Of a stretch of 8,822 nucleotides of DNA, positions 1-6,704 are shown one piece after another. The position numbers and the translations under genes are program-made. Source of the DNA: an uncultured beta proteobacterium (GTDB lineage: Bacteria; Pseudomonadota; Gammaproteobacteria; Burkholderiales; Burkholderiaceae_B); contig CAIYCP010000677.1 in NCBI GenBank assembly GCA_903924715.1, forward strand, positions 1 through 8,822, written 5' to 3'. Under the pieces are notes generated by a model. That model worked only from the letters and a program-made list of their open reading frames with translations. It ran no database searches and had not been told where the DNA came from. Within the stretch, counting starts at the first letter, position 1; every line of letters begins with the position of its first letter.

Positions 1-2
1 TC

Positions 3-56
3 ATCTGCGATCAAGTTGCGGCAGAGGGCTATCGGGGAATGGTGCTGGCTCGTTAA
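3..56 (+). CDS. Possible 3' end of a truncated gene
   Basis: The frame opening at base 3 reads through to a TAA at 54-56 and gives 17 residues ending in EGYRGMVLAR. The residue mix is protein-like (an amphipathic stretch CDQVAAEGYRG), but the piece is too short to assign to a family. If real, it is the C-terminus of a gene entering from the left, and its stop overlaps the stop of the minus-strand small ORF at 53-55, so the two would converge tail to tail. The other two plus-strand frames also stay open past base 56, so this choice of frame is a guess. Confidence 0.2.
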   Translation: MCDQVAAEGYRGMVLAR

Positions 57-253
57 GTCGATTTTTCTGTCGTTTTTTTGCCAGCAATAAACGCGGTCAC
101 CATACCAACTAGAGTCGCCCCTCCGAGCACGGAGGCGGCGATTTCTTTATTGATGACTGCGCAATATAAGGCTGAGGTTGTAAGAAAATGCAACAGTCGA
201 CAGTGCACCCGTAGTTTCGACCTTTGAGCTGCTTCAGTGCATAATGCAATCAT
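53..253 (-). CDS. Possible small single-helix membrane protein
   Basis: A 66-residue minus-strand reading frame. Its second half resembles a real one-helix membrane protein: residues about 38-58 are hydrophobic and glycine/alanine-rich (IAASVLGGATLVGMVTAFIAG), followed by a charged tail KKTTEKST that would sit in the cytoplasm. A Shine-Dalgarno-like GGTGA (263-259 on the minus strand) lies five bases before the ATG, which supports translation. Against it, residues 1-33 have no protein-like pattern, with scattered Cys and His, so the true start may be internal (for example TTG at 193) or the frame may be chance. No family was recognised. It would be divergent from the 286-789 gene, with 32 bases between starts. 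Confidence 0.3.
   Translation of the reverse strand: MIALCTEAAQRSKLRVHCRLLHFLTTSALYCAVINKEIAASVLGGATLVGMVTAFIAGKKTTEKST
217..245 (+). promoter_or_regulatory. Possible sigma-70 promoter for the acidic protein gene
   Basis: TCGACC (217-222, four of six matches to TTGACA) is followed after 17 bases by CATAAT (240-245, five of six matches to TATAAT). The spacing is ideal, and the expected transcript start near 252 leaves a leader of about 35 bases before the ATG at 286. The site lies inside the 5' part of the doubtful minus-strand ORF. It was found by eye only; such matches arise by chance. Confidence 0.3.
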
Positions 254-285
254 TCATTTCACCAAATAATTGTTAGTTCACGATC

Positions 286-789
286 ATGACCAGAATTGCT
301 AAATTTGAATGGACCATCTCAGGGCTGAAGATCAACTTGCCGGCTGAAGATGAAATAGATGATGACGAGGATTACGGCAAAATCAGTGATGCGTCTGAAT
401 TATTGTTAGAGGCCAATGGGGCTTCGACCCCAGCTGAACGCAAACGGCTCAAGCAGGCTGCCTGGGATGCTTTGCAGCCCTTACAGCTTGATGTCAACTA
501 TTTCACGGGCGGGTTGTTTAAAAAGCAAGGGTTGTCGTTAGGGCGCAATACGGGTGTGATTGAGGTGGCCTTGACTGAAGATAACGCTGAGTGGGCCATG
601 GATGGTGACGAGAATGGCATCACGCTCAGTGTGACGGTGCGCTTTGAAATGCCTGCAACCCGCGACTTGTCAGACCAGGTTTACAAAGACTGGCTGTCTG
701 AGCACGGCTGGGAATGGATCGGCTTGGCCTTTGTGGGTGACCTGTATGAGGGTGATAATGGTACCGATATTGTTTTCTCGTGCGATTAG
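286..789 (+). CDS. Hypothetical strongly acidic protein, 167 residues
   Basis: Function not recognised. The protein carries about 33 Asp/Glu against about 14 Lys/Arg, with a concentrated acidic run at residues 21-29 (EDEIDDDED). A short basic, probably helical segment follows (AERKRLKQAAW, residues 50-60), and the C-terminal half alternates hydrophobic and polar residues as in a beta-sheet fold (VIEVALTED at 91-99, GITLSVTVRFEMP at 111-123). It ends with a tryptophan-rich part (DWLSEHGWEWIGLAF, 135-149). There is no signal peptide or membrane segment, so it is probably a soluble cytoplasmic protein. The ATG at 286 is the only good start, although no clear Shine-Dalgarno sequence precedes it. 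The gene is on the same strand as the catabolic cluster but is 66 bases from the next start, with a possible promoter between. It may be unrelated to the pathway. Confidence 0.7.
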   Translation: MTRIAKFEWTISGLKINLPAEDEIDDDEDYGKISDASELLLEANGASTPAERKRLKQAAWDALQPLQLDVNYFTGGLFKKQGLSLGRNTGVIEVALTEDNAEWAMDGDENGITLSVTVRFEMPATRDLSDQVYKDWLSEHGWEWIGLAFVGDLYEGDNGTDIVFSCD

Positions 790-791
790 TA

Positions 792-820
792 TTGAACGAC
801 TGACCATTGTTCGTTAGCAT
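792..820 (+). promoter_or_regulatory. Possible sigma-70 promoter for the catabolic operon
   Basis: TTGAAC (792-797, four of six matches to TTGACA), a 17-base spacer and TAGCAT (815-820, four of six matches to TATAAT) lie just after the stop of the acidic protein gene and 35 bases before the ATG at 856. Position and spacing suit the start of the seven-gene plus-strand run. The match is modest and no operator was recognised beside it. Confidence 0.3.
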
Positions 821-855
821 TGCAGGTAATACGCAAAAATAACCGAGACAACACC

Positions 856-1836
856 ATGCACATCGCAACGATTGGCAAACTTATATTCATGCAGACAGCG
901 GCAGTCGCCTTAACGCTAGGCGTCTTCGCTGCAAAGGCCCAGTCTTACCCCGAGCGCAGCATCAAAATGGTGATTCCGTTTCCACCCGCTGGTGTAACCG
1001 ACATTGTTGCGCGAACCATGGCCGCCAAGCTGACAGAAGAACTTGGGCAAACCGTGGTCGCTGAAAATCGGGCGGGTGCAAGTGGTGCGATCGGCGCCGA
1101 AGTGGTGGCTCGCGCCCCGGCAGATGGCTACACCTGGGTCATGGGCAACATCAGCACCATGGCGATCAATCAGTGGACGATGGCCAAGCTTAATTACGAT
1201 CCCTTAAAAAGCTTTGATCCAGTTGGTATGGTGTCGGTGCAGCCTTTATTGATTGCGGTCAATCCGACCGTACCTGCGGCGACCTTGGCCGAGTTGGTGG
1301 CCTACGCGAAAGCCAATCCCGGTAAATTAAATTACGGTACCGCCGGCACTTCGATTCATTTGGCGGTCGAGTTTTTTTCTGGGCTTGCCGGCATCAAGAT
1401 GAATCACATCCCGTACAAGGGTAGTGCGCCGGCGGTCACAGATTTAATGGGTGGGCAGATTCAGGTTTTGTTTGATCCCTTTTCAAGCGTATATCCGCAG
1501 GTGGCCTCGGGCAAGGTACGTGGCCTGGCCATTACGACGCCCGAGCGCTCAAAAGTTGCTCCCAATATCCCAACGGTGAATGAGTCTGGCTACTCGGGCG
1601 TTGACATCAGCTCATGGCAGGGCATCTTGGTGCCTGCAGGCACCCCTAAAGAGATCGTTAAAAAGATTAACGCGGCGATGAATAAAGTCTTGGCGTCTAA
1701 CGACGTCATTGAAAAGTTTGCCCAATTCAGTGCGGTGCCTACGCCCTGGACTCCGGAACAATTCGCTGACTATATCCAAAAAGAGCAAGCACGCTGGGGC
1801 AAGGTCGCTAAAGATGCGGGAATCAAACCCGAATAG
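856..1836 (+). CDS. Bug/TctC-family periplasmic solute-binding protein 1
   Basis: Periplasmic receptor of the Bug (TctC) family, which binds carboxylates for tripartite tricarboxylate transporters or for sensing. From the ATG at 856 the protein has 326 residues, typical for the family. Residues 1-28 form a signal peptide: positive start, hydrophobic core FMQTAAVALTLGVF, and an AKA cleavage site before Gln29. The first family motif is PFPPAGVTDIVAR (41-53); Asp49 corresponds to the ligand-contacting Asp of Bug structures. Other hallmarks are ENRAGASGAIGA (70-81), PADGYT (88-93), IPYKGSAPA (185-193), ASGKVRGLAI (217-226) and a C-terminal ARWGKVAKDAGIKPE. The frame is open upstream to a TTG at 820, but that would add 12 polar residues before the signal peptide, so ATG 856 is preferred. 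It is the first gene of the cluster, 75 bases before the hydrolase. No TctA/TctB membrane genes are adjacent, so its transporter partner is elsewhere or absent. The ligand cannot be read from sequence. Confidence 0.93.
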   Translation: MHIATIGKLIFMQTAAVALTLGVFAAKAQSYPERSIKMVIPFPPAGVTDIVARTMAAKLTEELGQTVVAENRAGASGAIGAEVVARAPADGYTWVMGNISTMAINQWTMAKLNYDPLKSFDPVGMVSVQPLLIAVNPTVPAATLAELVAYAKANPGKLNYGTAGTSIHLAVEFFSGLAGIKMNHIPYKGSAPAVTDLMGGQIQVLFDPFSSVYPQVASGKVRGLAITTPERSKVAPNIPTVNESGYSGVDISSWQGILVPAGTPKEIVKKINAAMNKVLASNDVIEKFAQFSAVPTPWTPEQFADYIQKEQARWGKVAKDAGIKPE

Positions 1837-1911
1837 GGAATGAATTGCATCGTCTAATTTTTTAAAAGTAATTGCTTTTGTACCGTTGATTTAAGACATG
1901 AGAGCTACCCG

Positions 1912-2829
1912 ATGCCACTAGACTCAACCATTGCTCAACTCTTTGCAAAAATGGCAGCGGCGGGTCGCCCTGCCTTATCTGCAGGATCCCCTCAGGATGC
2001 CAGAGACATGACTGCCGCAACGCGCGCGGCACTTGGTAAAGGACCTGATATTTATCAGGTCAAAGACCTCAAGATACCAACACGTGCGAGTTCAATCGCG
2101 GGCAGACTTTTTATGCCTGCAGCGCAAGTGAATGGATTGATCGTGTATTTGCATGGCGGTGGCTGGGTGATCGGTACCATCGATGATTTTGATGCGATGG
2201 CACGCGCCTTAGCAACACGCAGTCAATGCGCAGTGCTTTTGGTGGATTACCGTTTGGCACCAGAACATCCTTTTCCAGCCGGTATTAATGATAGTGAAGA
2301 TGCCATCGTTTGGGCCGCAGCGCATTTAACAGAACTTGTCGGTGCAACAGTTCCGTTGTTAGTGGGTGGTGATAGCGCGGGTGGCAACCTTGCTGCGGTT
2401 GCGACGCATTCGTTACTCGGGCGTGTAGCGATCAAAGGCCAACTTTTGATTTACCCCGTGACTGGCCATGATTTCAATACCCAGTCGTATCAGCAACACA
2501 GCGCTGGCATGCAATTAACGAAACGCGACATGGAATGGTTTTTCGAAAACTATGCCCCAGCGTCGATGCATGGTGATCCTAAGATATCACCGATGGCACA
2601 GCAGAACATCGAAGGGTTACCTCGCACGGTTGTATTGACGTCAGAGTATGACGTCTTAAGAGACGACGGCGAGATGTATGCAAAGAAATTGATTTCAGCT
2701 GGGGTGTCAGTTGTGACGAGACGAATGGCAGGCTTGCCCCATGGCTTTGTTCGCTTGTACAACATTGTTGACGCGGCAGACCAAGCAATGACCACGATTG
2801 CGCAAGACGTTAAAACCTTACTTCAATAG
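1912..2829 (+). CDS. Alpha/beta hydrolase, HSL (family IV) esterase type
   Basis: A 305-residue cytoplasmic serine hydrolase of the hormone-sensitive-lipase group, expected to cleave carboxylic esters or lactones. The oxyanion-hole motif HGGGWVIG is at residues 81-88. The nucleophile motif GDSAGG is at 153-158 with Ser155. The catalytic Asp is Asp247 in SEYDVLRDDG, and the catalytic His is His277 in GLPHGF. YRLAPEHPFPAG (113-124) is another family hallmark. All triad residues are present, so the enzyme should be active. There is no signal peptide. Residues 1-45 form the variable cap region that shapes substrate choice in this family. The ATG at 1912 has a weak GAGA ribosome site eight bases upstream. 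The aldehyde dehydrogenase begins 17 bases after the stop, which suggests co-transcription. In context it probably opens an ester or lactone before oxidation; this is inference. Confidence 0.93.
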   Translation: MPLDSTIAQLFAKMAAAGRPALSAGSPQDARDMTAATRAALGKGPDIYQVKDLKIPTRASSIAGRLFMPAAQVNGLIVYLHGGGWVIGTIDDFDAMARALATRSQCAVLLVDYRLAPEHPFPAGINDSEDAIVWAAAHLTELVGATVPLLVGGDSAGGNLAAVATHSLLGRVAIKGQLLIYPVTGHDFNTQSYQQHSAGMQLTKRDMEWFFENYAPASMHGDPKISPMAQQNIEGLPRTVVLTSEYDVLRDDGEMYAKKLISAGVSVVTRRMAGLPHGFVRLYNIVDAADQAMTTIAQDVKTLLQ

Positions 2830-2846
2830 CAGACTGAGACCGTGTT

Positions 2847-4328
2847 ATGAAAACCTACAATCACTATATCGATGGCCAATATGTCGAGCCCGTTGGCAAA
2901 AAATGGATCGATAGCATTGACCCCTACCAAGGCAAGCCCTGGGCGCGTATCCCCCAAGGTTGCGCGCAAGATGTCGATCGTGCTGTGGCCGCGGCAGCGC
3001 GCGCAATGCGCGAAGGCCCTTGGTCAAAAATGACCGCAACTGAACGCGGCAAGTTAATGGTTCGCCTAGCCGACTTAGTGACTAAACATGCTGAGCGGTT
3101 AGCTGAAATCGAAGTGCGTGACAATGGTAAGTTAATGGCCGAGATGCGCGGTCAGGTGAACTATCACCCAGAATGGTTTCGCTATTACGGTGGGTTAGCC
3201 GATAAGATCGAAGGCGCAGTAATGCCGATTGATAAGCCGGACATGTTTGCCTTTACGCGCTATGAAGCTGTAGGCGTCGTAGGTGTCTTAACGGCATGGA
3301 ACTCGCCACTATTATTTATTGCCTGGAAATGCGCTGCGGCGATTGCAGCGGGTTGTTCCGTCGTGATTAAACCCTCAGAGTTTGCGTCGGTCTCAACGCT
3401 TGAGTATGCGGCGCTGACAAAAGAGGCGGGCTTTCCGGATGGCGTTTTCAATGTGGTCACGGGCTATGGCGCTGAAGCAGGTTCTGCTTTGGTCGATCAT
3501 CCCAATGTGGCCAAAATCACGTTTACGGGTTCAGATGCGACGGGCGCTAAAATTTATGCCCAAGCTGCACAGTCAATGAAGCGCGTGTCGCTTGAGCTTG
3601 GTGGTAAGTCACCCAACATTGTCTTTGCTGATTGCGATCTAGACAAAGCAGCGGCGGGGGTGATCTCAGGGATTTTCGCGGCAACGGGTCAAACGTGTAT
3701 CGCGGGTTCGCGCCTGTTGGTACAAAACTCGATTCGCGAAGAGTTCACTAAAAAGGTCGCGGCCTTGGGGGCTTCGGCGCGCAAGGGTGACCCGATGTCA
3801 CCCGATACCAATATTGGCCCCGTGACCACGCCAGGGCAGTACAAAAAAATTCTTGATTACATGGATATTGCCAAAGCCGAAGGTGCGCGTTGTATCTTGG
3901 GTGGTGGCCCGGCAACCGCAAGCGATCTACCTGGCGGTCAGTTTGTCGAGCCGACTATTTTTGTGGATGTCGATCCAAATATGCGCATCGCGCGTGAAGA
4001 AGTATTTGGTCCTGTATTGGCCATTATGGGATTTGACGAAGAGGCTGATGCGATCAAGATGGCGAATGACACAATCTACGGTTTGGCTGCGGGTGTCTGG
4101 ACCAGTGATATTGGCCGGGCAATGAGAATGTCCTCTGCGCTCAAGGCCGGCACGGTGTGGGTCAATACGTATCGTGCAGTCAGTTATATGATGCCCTTTG
4201 GTGGCATGAAACACTCTGGACTGGGCCGTGAAAGCGGTTTGGCTTCTATTCAGCAATACCTTGAAACCAAGAGTGTCTGGATCTCTTACGCCGAAGGCGC
4301 ACCGGCCAACCCCTTTATTTTGCGTTAA
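2847..4328 (+). CDS. NAD-dependent aldehyde dehydrogenase
   Basis: A full-length 493-residue ALDH-superfamily enzyme, oxidising an aldehyde to a carboxylic acid with NAD(P)+. All key residues are visible: Asn152 in TAWNSP (oxyanion), KPSE at 175-178, where Glu178 is the position that usually holds the NAD ribose and so favours NAD+, FTGSDATG (226-233) of the Rossmann fold, general base Glu250 in LELGGKSPN, catalytic Cys284 in GQTCIAGSR, and EEVFGP (384-389). The C-terminal PFGGMKHSGLGRE (450-462) is also typical. The start ATG is preceded by TGAGA at 2835-2839 with seven bases of spacing. It lies 17 bases after the hydrolase stop and 53 bases before the alcohol dehydrogenase, which would supply its aldehyde if the two act in series. 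The exact substrate is not evident; sequence alone does not separate the many subfamilies. The protein is cytoplasmic. Confidence 0.95.
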   Translation: MKTYNHYIDGQYVEPVGKKWIDSIDPYQGKPWARIPQGCAQDVDRAVAAAARAMREGPWSKMTATERGKLMVRLADLVTKHAERLAEIEVRDNGKLMAEMRGQVNYHPEWFRYYGGLADKIEGAVMPIDKPDMFAFTRYEAVGVVGVLTAWNSPLLFIAWKCAAAIAAGCSVVIKPSEFASVSTLEYAALTKEAGFPDGVFNVVTGYGAEAGSALVDHPNVAKITFTGSDATGAKIYAQAAQSMKRVSLELGGKSPNIVFADCDLDKAAAGVISGIFAATGQTCIAGSRLLVQNSIREEFTKKVAALGASARKGDPMSPDTNIGPVTTPGQYKKILDYMDIAKAEGARCILGGGPATASDLPGGQFVEPTIFVDVDPNMRIAREEVFGPVLAIMGFDEEADAIKMANDTIYGLAAGVWTSDIGRAMRMSSALKAGTVWVNTYRAVSYMMPFGGMKHSGLGRESGLASIQQYLETKSVWISYAEGAPANPFILR

Positions 4329-4381
4329 GCATCTTTGTAATCAAAACGACTCGAGACAACTTCATTTAAAAAGGATACAAC

Positions 4382-5431
4382 ATGAAAGGCATTGTTTTTG
4401 TTGGCGATCGAAAAATTGAAATGCGCGACTTTGCAGATCCAACACCCGGCCCAAATGAAGTCGTGCTTGAGATCAAAGCCTCGGGTATGTGCGGTAGCGA
4501 TTTGAAGTTTTATCGCGCAGCGCCTGGCGAAGCGATGAAATCACTGGGCTTCGCCAACGCTGATCCTGTGATCGCTGGACACGAACCTTGTGGCATAGTG
4601 GTCGCAGTCGGTTCGAACGTGAGCCCTAAACAAGCCTACATTGGCCAGCGTGCGATGTGCCATCACTACCGTGGTTGCGGCGCCTGCCCCCATTGTTCAA
4701 CTGGTTGGATGCAGTTGTGTGTTGAAGGTGTTGCTGAAGTGTATGGGGCAACCGGCAATGGCGCACACGCCAAGTACATGAAGTGCCCCGCCAGCACCAT
4801 CGTTGATCTGCCCGCTGAGCTGTCATTCGAAACGGGCGCTGCGATTGCCTGTGGTACGGGTACCGCCTGGGGTGCCTTGAAACGCCTCGATCTTGCGGGC
4901 GACGAAACAATTGCGATTTTTGGACAAGGGCCTGTCGGCCTTTCGGCGACTCAGCTAGCCGCTGCCATGGGCGCACGCGTGATTGCTTTAGATGTTAGTG
5001 AAGAACGCCTTGCGCGTGCAAAAGCGTTTGGCGCAAGTGAAGTGATTAACCCTCAGGGCACCGATGTGGTGGCGGCTATTCGTCAATTAACGCATGGCTT
5101 GGGGGCACATGCGACGCTTGATGCTTCATCGTCATCTGAAGCCAGAAAACAAGCAGTGCAAAGCGTTCGTACCTGGGGTAAGGCGTGTTTTGTTGGAGAG
5201 GGTGGCACCGTGTCGCTGGATGTCAGCCCGGATATGTTGCGCCGCCAAGTCACCCTGATTGGTTCTTGGACGTTCTCAACGAATGGCCAGGCTGATTGCG
5301 CACGCTTCATTGCAGATCGAAAGATCGATGTCGACAGTTTGTTTACCCACAAGTGGACGCTGGCAGACGCTGAGAAAGCGTATCAGTTGTTTGATAAGCA
5401 AACGACTGGCAAAGGTGTTTTCTTGATGTAA
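4382..5431 (+). CDS. Zinc-dependent alcohol dehydrogenase (MDR family)
   Basis: A 349-residue medium-chain dehydrogenase/reductase, oxidising an alcohol or polyol with NAD+. Catalytic zinc ligands are Cys37 in GMCGSD, His67 with Glu68 in AGHEPCG, and probably Cys157 in IACGTGTAW. The four structural-zinc cysteines are Cys99, Cys102, Cys105 and Cys113. The nucleotide-binding motif is GQGPVG (181-186), and the acidic Asp204 ending the second strand (VIALDVSEERL) favours NAD+ over NADP+. The general look is that of the threonine, sorbitol or iditol dehydrogenase branch, but the substrate is unknown. A strong ribosome site AAGGA (4371-4375) sits six bases before the ATG, the best in the cluster. 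The gene ends 9 bases before a strong hairpin (5441-5469) that separates it from the dehydratase. It probably works in series with the aldehyde dehydrogenase just upstream. Confidence 0.94.
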   Translation: MKGIVFVGDRKIEMRDFADPTPGPNEVVLEIKASGMCGSDLKFYRAAPGEAMKSLGFANADPVIAGHEPCGIVVAVGSNVSPKQAYIGQRAMCHHYRGCGACPHCSTGWMQLCVEGVAEVYGATGNGAHAKYMKCPASTIVDLPAELSFETGAAIACGTGTAWGALKRLDLAGDETIAIFGQGPVGLSATQLAAAMGARVIALDVSEERLARAKAFGASEVINPQGTDVVAAIRQLTHGLGAHATLDASSSSEARKQAVQSVRTWGKACFVGEGGTVSLDVSPDMLRRQVTLIGSWTFSTNGQADCARFIADRKIDVDSLFTHKWTLADAEKAYQLFDKQTTGKGVFLM

Positions 5432-5440
5432 CGCGGTCGC

Positions 5441-5469
5441 GCTCTAAACGCTGTAGCAGCGTTTAGAGC
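5441..5469 (+). terminator. Strong intergenic hairpin after the alcohol dehydrogenase gene
   Basis: GCTCTAAACGCTG (5441-5453) and its perfect reverse complement (5457-5469) flank a three-base loop TAG. The 13-bp stem begins 9 bases after the alcohol dehydrogenase stop and ends 23 bases before the dehydratase start. The downstream sequence is ATTTCAATTAAT and not a run of T, so this is not a textbook intrinsic terminator. It may be a partial terminator, an RNA-processing or stabilising element, or a binding site for a dimeric regulator. The structure is certain from sequence; its role is not. Confidence 0.6.
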
Positions 5470-5482
5470 ATTTCAATTAATA

Positions 5483-5495
5483 AAGGTATGGCTTG
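5483..5495 (+). promoter_or_regulatory. Ribosome binding site that selects a TTG start
   Basis: AAGG at 5483-5486 is six bases before the TTG at 5493, which is optimal spacing. An ATG at 5488 lies only one base after AAGG and in another frame (ATG GCT TGA), so it cannot start the gene. TTG also gives the N-terminus MKITKI, usual for the enolase superfamily. The TTG would lower initiation compared with ATG. Confidence 0.65.
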
Positions 5496-6656
5496 AAGAT
5501 TACAAAAATTCTCGAAAAATCAGTGTCTTTGAATAGCAACGTTTCAAATTCACTGATTAATTTTTCAACCCATACCGTATCACTGATCGCGTTAGTGACA
5601 GATCAGGTGCGCAATGGTCGCCCGGTCATTGGTTTATCTTTTAATTCGATTGGTCGCTATGCACAAAGCGGCATCATTGAGAAGCGCATGGTACCCAGGC
5701 TGCTTGCGGCTAAACCCGACAGCTTATTACAAGATAACGGACAATTGAGCGCAGACAAAGTCTTGGAGTGCGCCATGCAAAATGAAAAGCCCGGCGGACA
5801 TGGCGATCGTGCACATGCCGCGAGCGGTCTTGAATTGGCGGTGTGGGATCTTAATGCAAAGCTTAATGATGAACCTGCAAGTGTTTTGTTTGCGCGACAT
5901 TTCGGCAATAAGAATTATTCGCCAAAAGTTTCTGTTTATGCTGCGGGCGGCTATTACTACCCGGGCGAACAGGCTGGTCGGCTCGAAAAAGAGCTAAGCA
6001 CGTATCAAAATCTGGGATTTAATCGTTTCAAAATGAAAATTGGCGGCGCCACCTTGGTCGAGGATGTGAAGCGTATTGAACGCGTGCTCTCGGTTGTTGG
6101 GGCAGGTAATAAGCTTGCAGTGGATGCCAATGGGCGCTTGAACTTAGAACAGGCTATTGCCTATGGCCGAGCGCTGCAGCCGTATCAACTGATGTGGTAC
6201 GAGGAGGCGGGTGATCCACTTGATTTTGAATTGAATAGTTTGCTCGCCAAAGAATACAAAGGCGCTCTTGCAACGGGTGAAAATCTTTTTTCACATCAAG
6301 ACGTCAAAAATCTGGCGCTCTTTGGCGGAGCGCGAATTGATCTTGATATTTTTCAAATGGATCCAGGCCTGTGCTACGGCGTGACCGAATATGTTCGAAT
6401 GTTGGTTGAACTAGAAAGCCGCGGGTTCGATCGTAAGTTTTGCTATCCGCATAGTGGTCAGTTAATGGGTCTGCATGCCGTAGCGGGTTTAGGGCTTGGT
6501 GGTTGTGAGGTCTATCCTGGTGTCTTTGAGCCGATAGGTGGTCTGGGTGATCAAACGACGATTGATGATGGTGTGGTGACCATCTCGGGTGCAGCAGGCT
6601 TTGGTTTTGAAGAAAAATCTAATTTAATGGCACATTTCGCTGCCCTGACAGAATAG
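5493..6656 (+). CDS. Enolase-superfamily dehydratase, D-tartrate dehydratase-like
   Basis: A 387-residue mandelate racemase/muconate lactonizing-type enzyme, expected to abstract the alpha proton of a hydroxy or dihydroxy acid and eliminate water, giving a 2-keto acid. Residues about 1-140 are the capping domain, with NSIGRYAQSG (51-60) and NEKPGGHGDR (97-106). The barrel follows: AAGGYYYPG (150-158), Lys180/Lys182 in FKMKIGG, metal ligands Asp211 (VDANGR), Glu237 (YEEAGDP) and Glu263 (TGENLFSHQD), then Asp290 and catalytic His320 (CYPHSG). From memory these blocks match Bradyrhizobium D-tartrate dehydratase (TarD, about 389 residues) closely, including a Lys near 99 in the specificity loop. 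Differences are MDPG for FDCA at the seventh strand and PHSG for PHGG at the His. The substrate may therefore be a different diacid or sugar acid. The start is TTG. Hairpins lie before the gene and over its stop codon, possibly setting its expression apart from its neighbours. Confidence 0.9.
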   Translation: MKITKILEKSVSLNSNVSNSLINFSTHTVSLIALVTDQVRNGRPVIGLSFNSIGRYAQSGIIEKRMVPRLLAAKPDSLLQDNGQLSADKVLECAMQNEKPGGHGDRAHAASGLELAVWDLNAKLNDEPASVLFARHFGNKNYSPKVSVYAAGGYYYPGEQAGRLEKELSTYQNLGFNRFKMKIGGATLVEDVKRIERVLSVVGAGNKLAVDANGRLNLEQAIAYGRALQPYQLMWYEEAGDPLDFELNSLLAKEYKGALATGENLFSHQDVKNLALFGGARIDLDIFQMDPGLCYGVTEYVRMLVELESRGFDRKFCYPHSGQLMGLHAVAGLGLGGCEVYPGVFEPIGGLGDQTTIDDGVVTISGAAGFGFEEKSNLMAHFAALTE

Positions 6657-6673
6657 AGTATTTACTCTATTCT
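6650..6673 (+). repeat. Inverted repeat containing the dehydratase stop codon
   Basis: AGAATAGAGT (6650-6659) and its exact complement ACTCTATTCT (6664-6673) flank the loop ATTT. The stop codon TAG (6654-6656) is inside the left arm. A second pair of arms, GACAGAA (6647-6653) and TTCTGTC (6678-6684), gives an alternative longer fold. The stem is A/T-rich and the T-run expected of an intrinsic terminator is missing. It could be a weak terminator, an mRNA stability element or a protein-binding palindrome between the dehydratase and the second binding-protein gene. Confidence 0.5.
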
Positions 6674-6704
6674 CTAGTTCTGTCGCAACTCTCATTATTA
6701 GCAT

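Noticed and set aside
844..852. CGAGACAAC present in the leaders of both the first binding protein gene and the alcohol dehydrogenase gene (844-852 and 4352-4360)
   Set aside because: The two nine-base copies stand at different distances from their starts (3 and 21 bases), and no third copy was noticed; chance is sufficient.
820..855. TTG at 820 as start of the first binding protein
   Set aside because: It would add 12 polar and charged residues before the signal peptide. ATG 856 gives a normal signal peptide and normal family length.
1864..1879. AAAAG/CTTTT mini-hairpin as a terminator before the hydrolase gene
   Set aside because: Only five A/T-rich pairs and no following T-run; too weak to call. 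The 75-base gap shows nothing else convincing.
3853..4125. 90-residue plus-strand frame overlapping the aldehyde dehydrogenase
   Set aside because: It lies wholly inside the coding region in another frame and shows no domain. The aldehyde dehydrogenase frame reads through without a break, so no frameshift is implied.
3927..4256. 109-residue minus-strand open frame inside the aldehyde dehydrogenase gene
   Set aside because: It is antisense to a well-supported gene, its product is rich in His, Arg and Ser without any motif, and it has no context of its own.
4626..4976. 116-residue minus-strand open frame inside the alcohol dehydrogenase gene
   Set aside because: It is antisense to a gene with all catalytic residues in place; the product is Arg/Gln/His-rich as expected of a shadow frame.
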